Origin: Mycolicibacterium diernhoferi
GTDB taxonomy: Bacteria > Actinomycetota > Actinomycetes > Mycobacteriales > Mycobacteriaceae
NCBI RefSeq assembly: GCF_019456655.1
Contig: NZ_CP080332.1
Location: forward strand, 4,092,001-4,156,000
Direction: 5' to 3'
Length of the DNA stretch: 64,000 nt
Below, in pieces: positions 1 through 8,282 of this stretch. The stretch's first letter is position 1. Each line of letters opens with the position of its first letter. Position numbers and translations under genes: made by a program. Below the pieces are notes generated by a model. It was given only the letters and a program-made list of their open reading frames with translations, had not been told where the DNA came from and did not search any database.

Positions 1-2
1 CC

Positions 3-701
3 CAGTTCCGGTCCGATCCGATGTTCCGGCAGCGGTATTGGGCCCGTAACCATCTCGGCTGGCGGCACATGGACCGGACCGCGCCCAACGCCGGGCACCG
101 GGCGCTGGCACGCCTGGAGGACGCCGGTGTGGTGAGCGGGCTGATCACCCAGAACGTCGACCTGCTGCACACCAAGGCCGGCAGCAAGCAGGTGGTGAAC
201 CTGCACGGCACCTACGCCCAGGTGATCTGCCTGTCCTGCGGGTACACCATGACCCGCGAGGCGCTGGCCGACGAACTGGAGGCCCTCAATCCCGGGTTCG
301 CCGAACGCGCCGGGCACGTCGGCGGGATCGCGGTGGCCCCCGACGCGGACGCCGTGGTCGAGGACACCACCAGCTTCCGCTACCTGGACTGTCCGCGGTG
401 TGCGGGCATGCTCAAGCCCGACATCGTGTACTTCGGCGAGAGTGTGCCCAAGGAGCGTGTACAGCAAGCCTTTTCGCTCGTCGACGCCGCGGAGGCGTTA
501 CTGGTGGCGGGCTCCTCGTTGACGGTGTTCTCCGGCTACCGGTTCGTCCGGCACGCGGCGGGCGCCGGCAAGCCGGTCGCCATCATCAACCGGGGCCCGA
601 CCCGCGGCGACGCGTTGGCAGGGGTCAAGGTCGAGGCCGGTTGCTCGGAGATGCTGACGCTGTTGGCCGGCGAACTCCCCACCACGGTTTCGGTGCGCTA
701 G
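3..701 (+). CDS. Sir2-family NAD-dependent protein deacetylase (5'-truncated by window edge)
   Basis: Sirtuins remove acyl groups from lysine using NAD+, releasing nicotinamide. The reading frame is open from the first bases (QFRSDP before the first Met), so the gene starts outside the window and the N-terminal GAG nucleotide-binding motif is not visible. Seen: the TQNVDLLH segment, the catalytic His in LHGTY, four zinc cysteines (CLSCG and CPRC), and the late GSSLTV and IINRG motifs that close the Rossmann fold. The 3' end is complete. Its stop shares the bases CTAG with the stop of the convergent P450 gene. Family assignment is secure; substrate unknown. Confidence 0.9.
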   Translation, partial: QFRSDPMFRQRYWARNHLGWRHMDRTAPNAGHRALARLEDAGVVSGLITQNVDLLHTKAGSKQVVNLHGTYAQVICLSCGYTMTREALADELEALNPGFAERAGHVGGIAVAPDADAVVEDTTSFRYLDCPRCAGMLKPDIVYFGESVPKERVQQAFSLVDAAEALLVAGSSLTVFSGYRFVRHAAGAGKPVAIINRGPTRGDALAGVKVEAGCSEMLTLLAGELPTTVSVR

Positions 702-1963
702 AAGGTGCACGGCATCGCGCGGATGCCGTGGATGAAGTTGCCCGGCACGAGGGACGGTTCACCGGCCTGGATCTGCGGGATCTGGCCCAGCAGTTCACCG
801 ATGATCGCCCGCAACTGCGCCCGCGCGACGTGCGCACCGAGGCAGAAATGCCGTCCGCCACCGCCGAATCCGACGTGCGGGTTGGGGTCGCGACCCAGGT
901 CGAGGCGCTGCGGGCCGTCGAACACGGTCTCGTCCTGGTTGGCCGATGAGTAGAACATCACCACCTTCTCCCCCGCATTGATCTGCCGGCCGCCCAGCTC
1001 GTAGTCGGTGGCCGCGGTGCGCCGGAAGGTCATCACCGGGGTGGCCCAGCGGATGAACTCCTCCACCGCGGTGCCGATCCGGTTGTCGAAATCGTCCTGC
1101 AGCCAAGCACGTTGGTCGGGACTGTCGGTCAGTGCCTTCAGTGCGTGGCTCGTGGTCTGGCGGGTGGTGTCGTTGCCCGCGACCGCGAGCAGGACGAAGA
1201 ACGCGGCCACCTCGGGGTCGGTCAGCCGGGCGCCCTCGACCTCGGCGTGCACCAGGGCGCTGAACAGGTCGTCGCCCGGGTTCTCCCGGCGGTCGGCGGC
1301 CAGCGCCAGGGCGACCTGGTGCAGGTACATCTGGCTGGCGACCAGGACCTCCAACGGGTTGCGTCCGTTCAGGTACACCGCGTCCCCCCAGGACACCAAC
1401 GCATCCGCGGCCTCGGCCACCTGGCGACGTTCGGACTCCGGAATACCGACCATGTCCGAGAGCGTGCGGATGGGCAGTTCCTTGGCGCACAGGTCGACGA
1501 AGTCGGCGCCGCTGCCGGCGGCGTGCAGTTCGGAGACGATGTCGGCGGCGTTGGCCTTGATGGAATCCTCGATCCGGCGGACCTGGCGCGGGGTGAACGC
1601 CGAGTGCACCACCTTGCGGATGACGGTGTGCCGCGGCGGATCCATGGCCAGGAAGGACTGGGACGCCTCCAGCAGTTCGGCCGGGATGTTCTCGAACAGC
1701 ACGCCGTGGCCGGACAGGAACACCTCGCTGTTGCGGCTCACCTCGACGACATCGGCGTGCCGGGTCACCGCCCAGTAGCCGCGGTCGGCCGGGTCGGGCA
1801 TCAACGAGTCCTCGACCGGCGGATGCCAGCTGACCGGGCGGTGGGCCCGCAATTGCGCGAACGCGGTCTCGCGATCTGCGGCAGTGGTCGACCAGAAGGC
1901 CCGCGACGACAGGTCGATCGGGTCGTAGGCACGCTCGGTTGATGTGATCGGTGACACAGTCAT
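698..1963 (-). CDS. Cytochrome P450
   Basis: Soluble haem monooxygenase of 421 residues, the usual length for a bacterial P450. Seen: I-helix oxygen-activating motif AGNDTTR, K-helix E-x-x-R-like EEFIRW, and the haem loop FGGGGRHFCLGAH with the ligand Cys near residue 374. It would need separate ferredoxin and reductase partners, none of which is adjacent. It is divergent from a TetR gene 66 bases away with a palindrome between them, so repression by that TetR protein is likely. The overall look is of the mycobacterial CYP groups acting on sterols or fatty acids, but the CYP family cannot be assigned by eye. Confidence 0.9.
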   Translation of the reverse strand: MTVSPITSTERAYDPIDLSSRAFWSTTAADRETAFAQLRAHRPVSWHPPVEDSLMPDPADRGYWAVTRHADVVEVSRNSEVFLSGHGVLFENIPAELLEASQSFLAMDPPRHTVIRKVVHSAFTPRQVRRIEDSIKANAADIVSELHAAGSGADFVDLCAKELPIRTLSDMVGIPESERRQVAEAADALVSWGDAVYLNGRNPLEVLVASQMYLHQVALALAADRRENPGDDLFSALVHAEVEGARLTDPEVAAFFVLLAVAGNDTTRQTTSHALKALTDSPDQRAWLQDDFDNRIGTAVEEFIRWATPVMTFRRTAATDYELGGRQINAGEKVVMFYSSANQDETVFDGPQRLDLGRDPNPHVGFGGGGRHFCLGAHVARAQLRAIIGELLGQIPQIQAGEPSLVPGNFIHGIRAMPCTF

Positions 1964-1979
1964 GGCGCTGACGATAGGT

Positions 1980-1996
1980 CTAGACAGAGTGTCTAG
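1980..1996. promoter_or_regulatory. Palindromic operator between P450 and TetR genes
   Basis: Perfect inverted repeat CTAGACA-GAG-TGTCTAG in the 66-base space between the two divergent starts. Symmetry, arm length and position are typical of TetR-family operators. Control of both genes by the adjacent regulator is inferred. Confidence 0.6.
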
Positions 1997-2029
1997 TCAA
2001 GATGCGCGGGCAGCCGATACGCTGGCCTC

Positions 2030-2668
2030 ATGGCATCGGTGACACGGGTGACCCGCAGGTCACCGGCCAACCGCCAGGAACGCCGCGAGCAGATCGAACG
2101 CAAGCTGCTCGACGCGACCGACCGGCTGATGGCCGACGGCACCAGCTTCACCGAGCTCAGCGTCGACCGGCTGGCCACCGAGGCCGGGATCTCCCGCGCC
2201 AGCTTCTACATCTATTTCGAGGACAAGGGCGATCTGCTGCGCCGGCTGGCCGGCCAGGTCTTCGCAGACCTCACCGAGGACGCCGCGAAATGGTGGGTGG
2301 TGGCCGGGCGCCGCGATCCCGCCGACGTGCTGGCCGCGATGACGGCGATCGTGGCCAGTTACCGCCGCCATCAGCCGGTTCTGCTGGCCCTCAACGAGAT
2401 GGCCGGATACGACGCCGCAGTCGGCGAGACCTACCGGGACCTGCTGAACGGGATCTCGGCGCAGTTCACCGAGGTCATCGAAGCCGGCCAGGCCGACGGC
2501 TCGATCCGGCCCGGACTGCCCGCCGCCACCACGGCCAGCAGCCTGGTGTGGATGGTGGAGCGGTCCTGTCAACAGAATCTGCCCACCCGGCCGACCTCCT
2601 ACGATGCCGAGCTGGCCGCCAGCTTGACCCAGATCATCAGGGGCGCACTCTATCTGGCAGCCGACTGA
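2030..2668 (+). CDS. TetR/AcrR-family transcriptional regulator
   Basis: A 212-residue regulator. The N-terminal helix-turn-helix is recognisable (LSVDRLATEAGISRASFYIY, roughly residues 45-65), followed by an all-helical ligand-binding half of normal size. Divergent from the P450 gene with a 17-base palindrome in between, so autoregulation and control of the P450 are the natural inference. A -10-like TACGCT lies six bases before the ATG, which would give a leaderless mRNA, common in mycobacteria. Ligand unknown. Confidence 0.88.
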   Translation: MASVTRVTRRSPANRQERREQIERKLLDATDRLMADGTSFTELSVDRLATEAGISRASFYIYFEDKGDLLRRLAGQVFADLTEDAAKWWVVAGRRDPADVLAAMTAIVASYRRHQPVLLALNEMAGYDAAVGETYRDLLNGISAQFTEVIEAGQADGSIRPGLPAATTASSLVWMVERSCQQNLPTRPTSYDAELAASLTQIIRGALYLAAD

Positions 2669-2694
2669 CTCCCGGATAGCCGCACTCCCGGCCG

Positions 2695-3987
2695 CTAGAA
2701 CCGCTCCGGGTGCCAGTACACATCCTCGGGCGCGCCGGACAACGCGTTGTCCACGGCCTGACGACCCTGCACATAGCCGTAGTCCTGGTTCGAGGATTCA
2801 TAGCGCCAGCCCCCGAACCGGCCCCGGCTGTAGATGCCGTGCGCACGCAGCCGCTCGTCGGCCTCCCGCAGCAGCCGGTCCCGGCCCAGGGTGGGCACCG
2901 GGTAGCCGAAGTCGAGGGTGTCGGAGAACCGGCTGACCACCCGCGCCGGGTCGGCGCCGAGCAACTGCAGTGAGCGCTGCACACCGTCGACCGCCTCACT
3001 CACCGAGATCGGGGCCTGAGCGAAGACCGGCACCTCGCAGAGGATGTTCCAGCGGCCGGGCCCGGCGTTGGCGGCGTCGTAGTTGCTGAGCATGGTCGCG
3101 CGGTACCACGGGACCGATTCGGCCGGGCAGTACAGCCAGGTCTTGTCCGCCAGAGCGGGCGGCGGTTCACCGCGATATCCGAGGCCGACCGCGTGCAGCC
3201 GACTGGCCCGCAGCGTCTGCGCCGGTTCGGACCAGCCGATCCAGCCGAGTGCCGTGGTGACCGGGGCGGTGCTGATGCAGAACTGGTAGGACACCGTGCC
3301 GCCGTCGTCGAGCCGGGCCACCCGGGCGACCGGGTCGACGTCGAGCACCCGGGTCCGCAGCCGCACCGAATCCGGCGTCATCAGCTTGTCGTGCACCGCC
3401 TGCCACAGCGCACCCGTTCCGCCGATGGGGTACGGGAAGGTCGACGCCGGTGCCGGCGGTCCCCCGGCCAGGCCCAGCACCGGCACATTGCGCGCGGCAC
3501 TCCCGCTGCGCAGCGACGTCCATTCGTGGTCGATGTCGTGCAGCGGCAGCGTCCACATCTTGCGGTTGTAGGGCTCGAAGAACCCGTCGTAGAGATCGCG
3601 GCCGAAGTTGTTGCGGTAGTAGTCCCCCAGATGCGCCACCGGGGCGTCCGGGTACAGGTCGGTGGGCAGCTCGGTGAGCTGTTGCTGGATCGGGGTGGGC
3701 AGCAGACTCTGCGGCCCGTCGCCGCGCAGCCACACCCAGCCGTTGCGGGTGACGTGATTGAGGCCGACACCGCTGGCCTCGACGGCACGATCGAACTCCT
3801 CGAAGTGGCTGTGCAGCACGTGGCCGCCCAGATCCCAGGTGAAGCCGGCCTCGTCAGTGACCGAGGCGGACATACCGCCCAACCGGTCCCCCGCGTCCAC
3901 GACGAGGTGATCGATACCCAATTCGGTGAGACGGACGGCCGCGCCGATGCCGGTGGTGCCGGCGCCCACCACGAGAAATGTTGGCAC
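2695..3987 (-). CDS. FAD-dependent oxidoreductase, UDP-galactopyranose-mutase/protoporphyrinogen-oxidase-like
   Basis: A 430-residue flavoprotein. The N-terminal dinucleotide fold is clear: VVGAGTTGIGAA, then VVDAGDRLGG, the second glycine-rich stretch of amine-oxidase and UGM-type enzymes. Later segments (YPIGGTGALW) are also typical of this superfamily. GTG start, three bases after the stop of the upstream PIG-L deacetylase gene, so the two form an operon. Pairing with a sugar deacetylase favours a role on a nucleotide-sugar or glycoconjugate over haem synthesis, but the substrate is unknown. Confidence 0.75.
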   Translation of the reverse strand: MPTFLVVGAGTTGIGAAVRLTELGIDHLVVDAGDRLGGMSASVTDEAGFTWDLGGHVLHSHFEEFDRAVEASGVGLNHVTRNGWVWLRGDGPQSLLPTPIQQQLTELPTDLYPDAPVAHLGDYYRNNFGRDLYDGFFEPYNRKMWTLPLHDIDHEWTSLRSGSAARNVPVLGLAGGPPAPASTFPYPIGGTGALWQAVHDKLMTPDSVRLRTRVLDVDPVARVARLDDGGTVSYQFCISTAPVTTALGWIGWSEPAQTLRASRLHAVGLGYRGEPPPALADKTWLYCPAESVPWYRATMLSNYDAANAGPGRWNILCEVPVFAQAPISVSEAVDGVQRSLQLLGADPARVVSRFSDTLDFGYPVPTLGRDRLLREADERLRAHGIYSRGRFGGWRYESSNQDYGYVQGRQAVDNALSGAPEDVYWHPERF

Positions 3988-3990
3988 AGT

Positions 3991-4614
3991 TCAGAAGTCG
4001 ACGACCTGGCGGATGGGCTCGAATCCCTCGGCGAACGGCCGCCGGCACAGGAAGCCGTAGTGCTCGGCGGCGCTGCGCACCCACGAGGCGCTGACCTTCT
4101 CACTGGCCTCGGCCTGCGAGACATGGCACATCAGCGCCTCGATCTTCTTGTCCAGGCAGTCCGAGATGTCGATGAACGACGTCGGGTTGAAGCCCACCGC
4201 GGACGGGCCGCCGTAGGCCATGATCGTCGACACCCAACGCGCCGCGCCCATGGTGCACCGGGAGACCACCCGGTGGTCCTGGTGGCTGTCATTGGCCACA
4301 TGGGTGTACACCACGTTCGCCGACACCTTCTCGATGGCGTCCTCGATGAGGTGCACGAGTTCGAACTCCTGCAGGGACACCCGGCAGTCCAGGAAACCCT
4401 CGCCCCACAGCAGGGTGTCCACCCCGAGCACCTCGACGGCGCGCAGCTGCTCGGATACCCGCTGCGCGGAGCGGCCAGGACCTTCCTCGCCACGCGTCAC
4501 GACCAGCATCGCGACCTTGTCGCCGGCGGCCACGTGCTTAGCCAGGGCGCCCCCGCAGCCAAGCTCGATATCGTCAGGATGTGCACCGACCGCGAGCACC
4601 GAACGTCGTGGCAT
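3991..4614 (-). CDS. PIG-L (LmbE-like) family deacetylase
   Basis: Zinc-dependent N-deacetylase family that includes MshB and Mca of mycothiol metabolism. Seen: the metal motif AHPDDIELG at the extreme N-terminus and the distal HQDH motif near the middle. An upstream in-frame ATG exists at 4704, but the start at 4614 puts the first strand (RRSVLAVGAHPDD) where the family begins and has a purine-rich AAGGGGAAG upstream. About 207 residues. First gene of a two-gene operon with the flavoenzyme downstream. The acyl substrate is unknown; a mycothiol enzyme is possible but the neighbour does not suggest it. Confidence 0.82.
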   Translation of the reverse strand: MPRRSVLAVGAHPDDIELGCGGALAKHVAAGDKVAMLVVTRGEEGPGRSAQRVSEQLRAVEVLGVDTLLWGEGFLDCRVSLQEFELVHLIEDAIEKVSANVVYTHVANDSHQDHRVVSRCTMGAARWVSTIMAYGGPSAVGFNPTSFIDISDCLDKKIEALMCHVSQAEASEKVSASWVRSAAEHYGFLCRRPFAEGFEPIRQVVDF

Positions 4615-4848
4615 GCCCCTGCTTCCCCTTTGCTGATACCAGATCAGATCGGAGCATACCTGGAGAATCGCCGGTCCGGGAGCATTAGCTGGCGGCCACG
4701 GCACGCTGGCATGTTGTGACCATCCCGCGTTTCAGGGCCGGGCGGGCCGAAATCGGCAGGCAACGCCGCATATCCGTAGCGGAATTTGCCAATCGACCTC
4801 GTTGAGATTCTCTCAGCTACCTACGGAATCCGTTGTCGAAGGCGTCGT

Positions 4849-5970
4849 TCAGGTGGCGACGAGGTCGTCGGCGTGCACTGCGGGGCGGCGCAACTCGGGC
4901 GGCAGATCCCGGGTCGAGCGCCCCAGCATCGCCGTCAGTTCGGCCGCGTCATAGGCGACCACACCGCGGGCCACCGTGGCGCCGTCGGGCCCGCGCAGTT
5001 CGACGACGTCGTCGCCGTGGAAGCGCCCCGACACCGCGGTGATCCCGGCCGCAAGCAGCGAGCGCCTGCCCTTCACCACCGCGTGCACCGCACCCTCGTC
5101 CAGGGTCAGCACCCCGTGGGCTTCGGCCGCGTAGCGCACCCAGAATCGGCGCGCCGTCATCCGCTCGGGGCGGGCCGCGAACACCGTGCCCACCGAGGCA
5201 TCGTCGAGTGCGGCCGCGGCGTCGGCCGCCGCGGCCAGGAGCACCGGCACCCCGGCGTCGGCGGCGAGCAGGGCCGAGGACAGTTTCGAGGCCATCCCGC
5301 CGGTGCCCAGGCTGCTGCCGCGCCCGGCGATCACACCGTCGAGGTCACCGTCGGCGGCCACTTCCGGGATGAACCGGGCGGGCTTGTCCGCAGTGGCCTT
5401 GCGCGGGTCCCCGTCGTAGAGACCGTCGATGTCGGAGAGCAGTACCAGCGCATCCGCGCCGACCAGATGAGCGACCAGCGCCGAGAGTCGGTCGTTGTCA
5501 CCGAACCGGATCTCGTTGGTGGCCACCGTGTCGTTCTCGTTGACGATCGCCACCGCATGCAGGGCGCGCAGCCGGTCCAGCGTGCGCTGCGCATTGTTGT
5601 GCTGCGCGCGCATCGCGATGTCGTGGGCGGTGAGCAGTACCTGGCCCACGGTGCGCTGGTAGTGGCCGAAGGCCGCGCTCCAGGCGTTGACCAGCGCCAC
5701 CTGCCCGACGCTGGCGGCGGCCTGCTTGGTGGCCAGATCGGTGGGGCGCCTGCTCAGGCCGAGCGGTTCGATGCCGGCGGCGATGGCGCCCGAGGAGACG
5801 ATGACGACATCCGAGCCGGCCTTCATCCGGCCCTCGATGGCCTCGACCAGGCTGGCCAGCCGGCCCGCGTCGAAGACGCCGGTGGGAGTGGTCAGCGCGG
5901 TGGTGCCGATCTTGACGACGATGCTGCGGGCGGTCCGGATGGCTTCTCGATGCGCTGAGGGCGCACTCAT
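4849..5970 (-). CDS. proB: Glutamate 5-kinase
   Basis: Phosphorylates L-glutamate to gamma-glutamyl phosphate, the first step of proline synthesis. 373 residues: amino-acid-kinase domain first ([32 protein letters not shown]) and a C-terminal PUA domain from about residue 285, as in full-length ProB. Its ATG overlaps the obg stop (ATGA), so it is translationally coupled to obg, the order found in M. tuberculosis (Rv2440c-Rv2439c). Confidence 0.96.
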   Translation of the reverse strand: MSAPSAHREAIRTARSIVVKIGTTALTTPTGVFDAGRLASLVEAIEGRMKAGSDVVIVSSGAIAAGIEPLGLSRRPTDLATKQAAASVGQVALVNAWSAAFGHYQRTVGQVLLTAHDIAMRAQHNNAQRTLDRLRALHAVAIVNENDTVATNEIRFGDNDRLSALVAHLVGADALVLLSDIDGLYDGDPRKATADKPARFIPEVAADGDLDGVIAGRGSSLGTGGMASKLSSALLAADAGVPVLLAAAADAAAALDDASVGTVFAARPERMTARRFWVRYAAEAHGVLTLDEGAVHAVVKGRRSLLAAGITAVSGRFHGDDVVELRGPDGATVARGVVAYDAAELTAMLGRSTRDLPPELRRPAVHADDLVAT

Positions 5971-7406
5971 TCGCTGCGCTCCCGGCGTGCCTTCCGCGCG
6001 GCTTTACGTTCGTCGGCCGACACCCGGTCGGTCTGCTCCAACCGCATATCGGTTCCGCGACCGGACATCTGGGCGTCCACCCCGGCCAGAGTCTGCGGCT
6101 CCCAGTCGAAGGTGACATCACCGATGGTGACCGCGCAGCCGGGTGTGGCGCCGAGCTTGAGCAACTTGTCCTCGACGCCGAGGCGGGCCAACCGGTCGCC
6201 GAGGTATCCGACGGCCTCGTCGTTGTCGAAGGCGGTCTGGGCGATCCAGCGTTCCGGCCGGGTGCCACGGACCACGAATCCGCCCTGGCCGTCGGGGGTG
6301 ACGGTGAATCCGGTCTCGTCGACCGGGATCGGGCGGATGACGGGCCGGCGCGGGGCCACTTCGGGTTGCGCGGCACGGTAGGCCGCAACCATCTCCCAGA
6401 GCGCGAAGATCAACGGCCGCAAACCATCTCGGCTCACCGTCGAGATCTCCAGGACCGGCCACCCGTACTTCTCGGCGATCTCGTCACGGACGAAATCGGC
6501 GAGTTCGCGGGCATCGGGAACGTCGATCTTGTTGAGCACCACCGCACGGGGGCGGTCCGCGAGATCACCCAGGGTCGAATCACCCTGCAGCGTGGGCTGA
6601 TAGGCGGCCAGCTCGGCTTCGAGCGCGTCGATGTCCGAGATCGGGTCGCGACCGGGTTCCATGGTGGCGCAGTCCACGACGTGCACCAGGACCGCACAGC
6701 GTTCGATGTGGCGCAGGAATTCCAATCCCAGCCCGCGTCCCTCGGACGCGCCGGGAATCAGGCCGGGCACATCGGCGACGGTGTAGGTGTGCTCCCCCGC
6801 CGAGACCACGCCGAGGTTGGGCGCCAGCGTGGTGAACGGGTAGTCGGCGATCTTGGGCTTGGCGGCCGAGATGGTGGAGACCAGCGACGACTTACCCGCC
6901 GACGGGAAACCGACCAGTCCGACGTCGGCGACGGTCTTGAGTTCCAGGGTCAGATCACGGACCTGGCCCTTCTCACCGAGCAGCGCGAAGCCCGGGGCCT
7001 TGCGAGCCCGGGAGGCCAGTGCGGCGTTCCCCAGCCCGCCGCGACCGCCGGCGGCCGCCTCGAAGCGGGTGCCCGCGCCGACCAGATCGGCGATCAGGTT
7101 GCCGTGCTCATCGAGGACCACGGTGCCGTCGGGCACCCTGACCTCGAGATCGGCGCCGATCGCGCCGTCACGGTTGCTGCCGGCGCCCGGCTTGCCGGAC
7201 GGTGCGACAACGTGTGGGTGGAAGTGGAAGTCCAGCAGCGTGTGCACCTGCGGGTCCACCACCAGCACGATGGAACCGCCGCGGCCACCATTGCCGCCGT
7301 CGGGGCCACCGAGCGGCTTGAACTTCTCGCGGTGCACCGACGCGCATCCGTTGCCGCCATTGCCGGCCTGCGCATGGATGACGACGCGGTCGACGAAACG
7401 GGGCAT
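5967..7406 (-). CDS. obg: GTPase Obg (CgtA)
   Basis: Essential ribosome-associated GTPase acting in large-subunit assembly and stress signalling. The start at 7406 ([13 protein letters not shown]) is chosen over the longer open frame because the Obg fold begins there and GGAAGG precedes it. Domains in order: glycine-rich Obg domain to about residue 160, G domain with [10 protein letters not shown] (P-loop), DVPGLI (G3) and NKID (G4), then the C-terminal OCT domain and a charged tail. 479 residues. Located after rpmA, beyond a hairpin that may limit read-through, and coupled to proB. Confidence 0.97.
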   Translation of the reverse strand: MPRFVDRVVIHAQAGNGGNGCASVHREKFKPLGGPDGGNGGRGGSIVLVVDPQVHTLLDFHFHPHVVAPSGKPGAGSNRDGAIGADLEVRVPDGTVVLDEHGNLIADLVGAGTRFEAAAGGRGGLGNAALASRARKAPGFALLGEKGQVRDLTLELKTVADVGLVGFPSAGKSSLVSTISAAKPKIADYPFTTLAPNLGVVSAGEHTYTVADVPGLIPGASEGRGLGLEFLRHIERCAVLVHVVDCATMEPGRDPISDIDALEAELAAYQPTLQGDSTLGDLADRPRAVVLNKIDVPDARELADFVRDEIAEKYGWPVLEISTVSRDGLRPLIFALWEMVAAYRAAQPEVAPRRPVIRPIPVDETGFTVTPDGQGGFVVRGTRPERWIAQTAFDNDEAVGYLGDRLARLGVEDKLLKLGATPGCAVTIGDVTFDWEPQTLAGVDAQMSGRGTDMRLEQTDRVSADERKAARKARRERSE

Positions 7407-7426
7407 ATCAGGTCCTTCCCACAGGC

Positions 7427-7480
7427 CTTCCGAAAAACGGAAGCCGCTGCGAGTCTTGTCTAGAGAACTCGCAGCAGCTT
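7427..7480 (-). terminator. Intrinsic terminator or attenuator between rpmA and obg
   Basis: Read on the minus strand, a 14-base stem with one mismatch (AAGCTGCTGCGAGT pairing with ACTCGCAGCGGCTT, 12-base loop) is followed three bases later by TTTTT. The T-run itself sits in a second hairpin, CTTCCG-TTTTT-CGGAAG. It lies between the rpmA stop and the obg start, so it probably makes obg-proB expression lower than rplU-rpmA. Confidence 0.65.
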
Positions 7481-7506
7481 CGCGTTCGCAGAAAGTCCTC
7501 GGGTTA

Positions 7507-7773
7507 TCAGGCTTCCGAGCGCACGAGGCGGACGATGTTGACCGTCCGACGGCCGCGCTTGGCACCGAACTCCACGACGCCGGGCGCCGTGGCAAACAGG
7601 GTGTCGTCGCCACCGCGGCCGACATTCACGCCGGGGTGGAAGTGGGTTCCGCGCTGACGGACCAGGATCTCGCCGGCCTTGACGACCTGACCGCCGAAAC
7701 GCTTGACGCCGAGTCGCTGGGCAGCTGAATCGCGCCCGTTGCGCGAGCTGGAAGCGCCCTTCTTATGTGCCAT
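7507..7773 (-). CDS. rpmA: 50S ribosomal protein L27
   Basis: 88-residue ribosomal protein near the peptidyl-transferase centre. The N-terminus [16 protein letters not shown] and the [10 protein letters not shown] segment are diagnostic. The N-terminus begins directly with the mature-type sequence, without the cleavable extension seen in Firmicutes. Second gene of the rplU-rpmA unit, 18 bases after rplU. Confidence 0.98.
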   Translation of the reverse strand: MAHKKGASSSRNGRDSAAQRLGVKRFGGQVVKAGEILVRQRGTHFHPGVNVGRGGDDTLFATAPGVVEFGAKRGRRTVNIVRLVRSEA

Positions 7774-7791
7774 GTCTGTCGCTCCCGTTCT

Positions 7792-8115
7792 TTACTTGAT
7801 GCCGGTGACCTTGAGCACCGTCAGCTGCTGACGGTGACCCTGGCGCTTGTGATAGCCGGTCTTGTTCTTGAACTTGTGGATACGGATCTTGGGGCCCTTG
7901 GTGTGCTCCAGGATCTCGCCGGTGACGGCGACCTTGGCCAGGTCATCGGCCGAGGTGGTCACCTTGGCGCCGTTGACGACCAGAGCGACGGGCAGCGAGA
8001 CGGAAGCCCCGGGCTCGGACTCCAGCTTCTCAACCTTGACAATGTCCCCGACGGCGACCTTGTACTGCTTGCCGCCAGTCTTGACGATTGCGTACGTGGC
8101 GTTCTCGGCTGCCAT
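7792..8115 (-). CDS. rplU: 50S ribosomal protein L21
   Basis: 107-residue 23S rRNA-binding protein. Start at 8115 ([20 protein letters not shown]) is preferred over an upstream in-frame ATG at 8169 because it matches the family N-terminus and has AGAGGTAG upstream. The C-terminal [16 protein letters not shown] block is the L21 signature. First gene of the rplU-rpmA-(obg-proB) unit, with a candidate promoter about 120 bases upstream. Confidence 0.97.
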   Translation of the reverse strand: MAAENATYAIVKTGGKQYKVAVGDIVKVEKLESEPGASVSLPVALVVNGAKVTTSADDLAKVAVTGEILEHTKGPKIRIHKFKNKTGYHKRQGHRQQLTVLKVTGIK

Positions 8116-8232
8116 CGTGGATCTACCTCTGCTTCGTTCGTCTGGGCGCGCGCAATAGGGAACATGCACGTGCGGGTCTTGGGTGCGGGCCGAGCCAGCA
8201 GTTGCGGCTGCAAGCCCCGCGACAACTGGTCA

Positions 8233-8262
8233 AGGGTACGTGACCAGCGCATCGAGGGTCAA
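8233..8262 (-). promoter_or_regulatory. Candidate housekeeping promoter of rplU-rpmA
   Basis: On the minus strand TTGACC (8257-8262) is separated by 18 bases from TACCCT (8233-8238), which fits a SigA-type promoter. It implies a leader of roughly 110 bases ahead of rplU. Confidence 0.45.
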
Positions 8263-8282
8263 ACCGGCTGTTCGGGTCCTGG

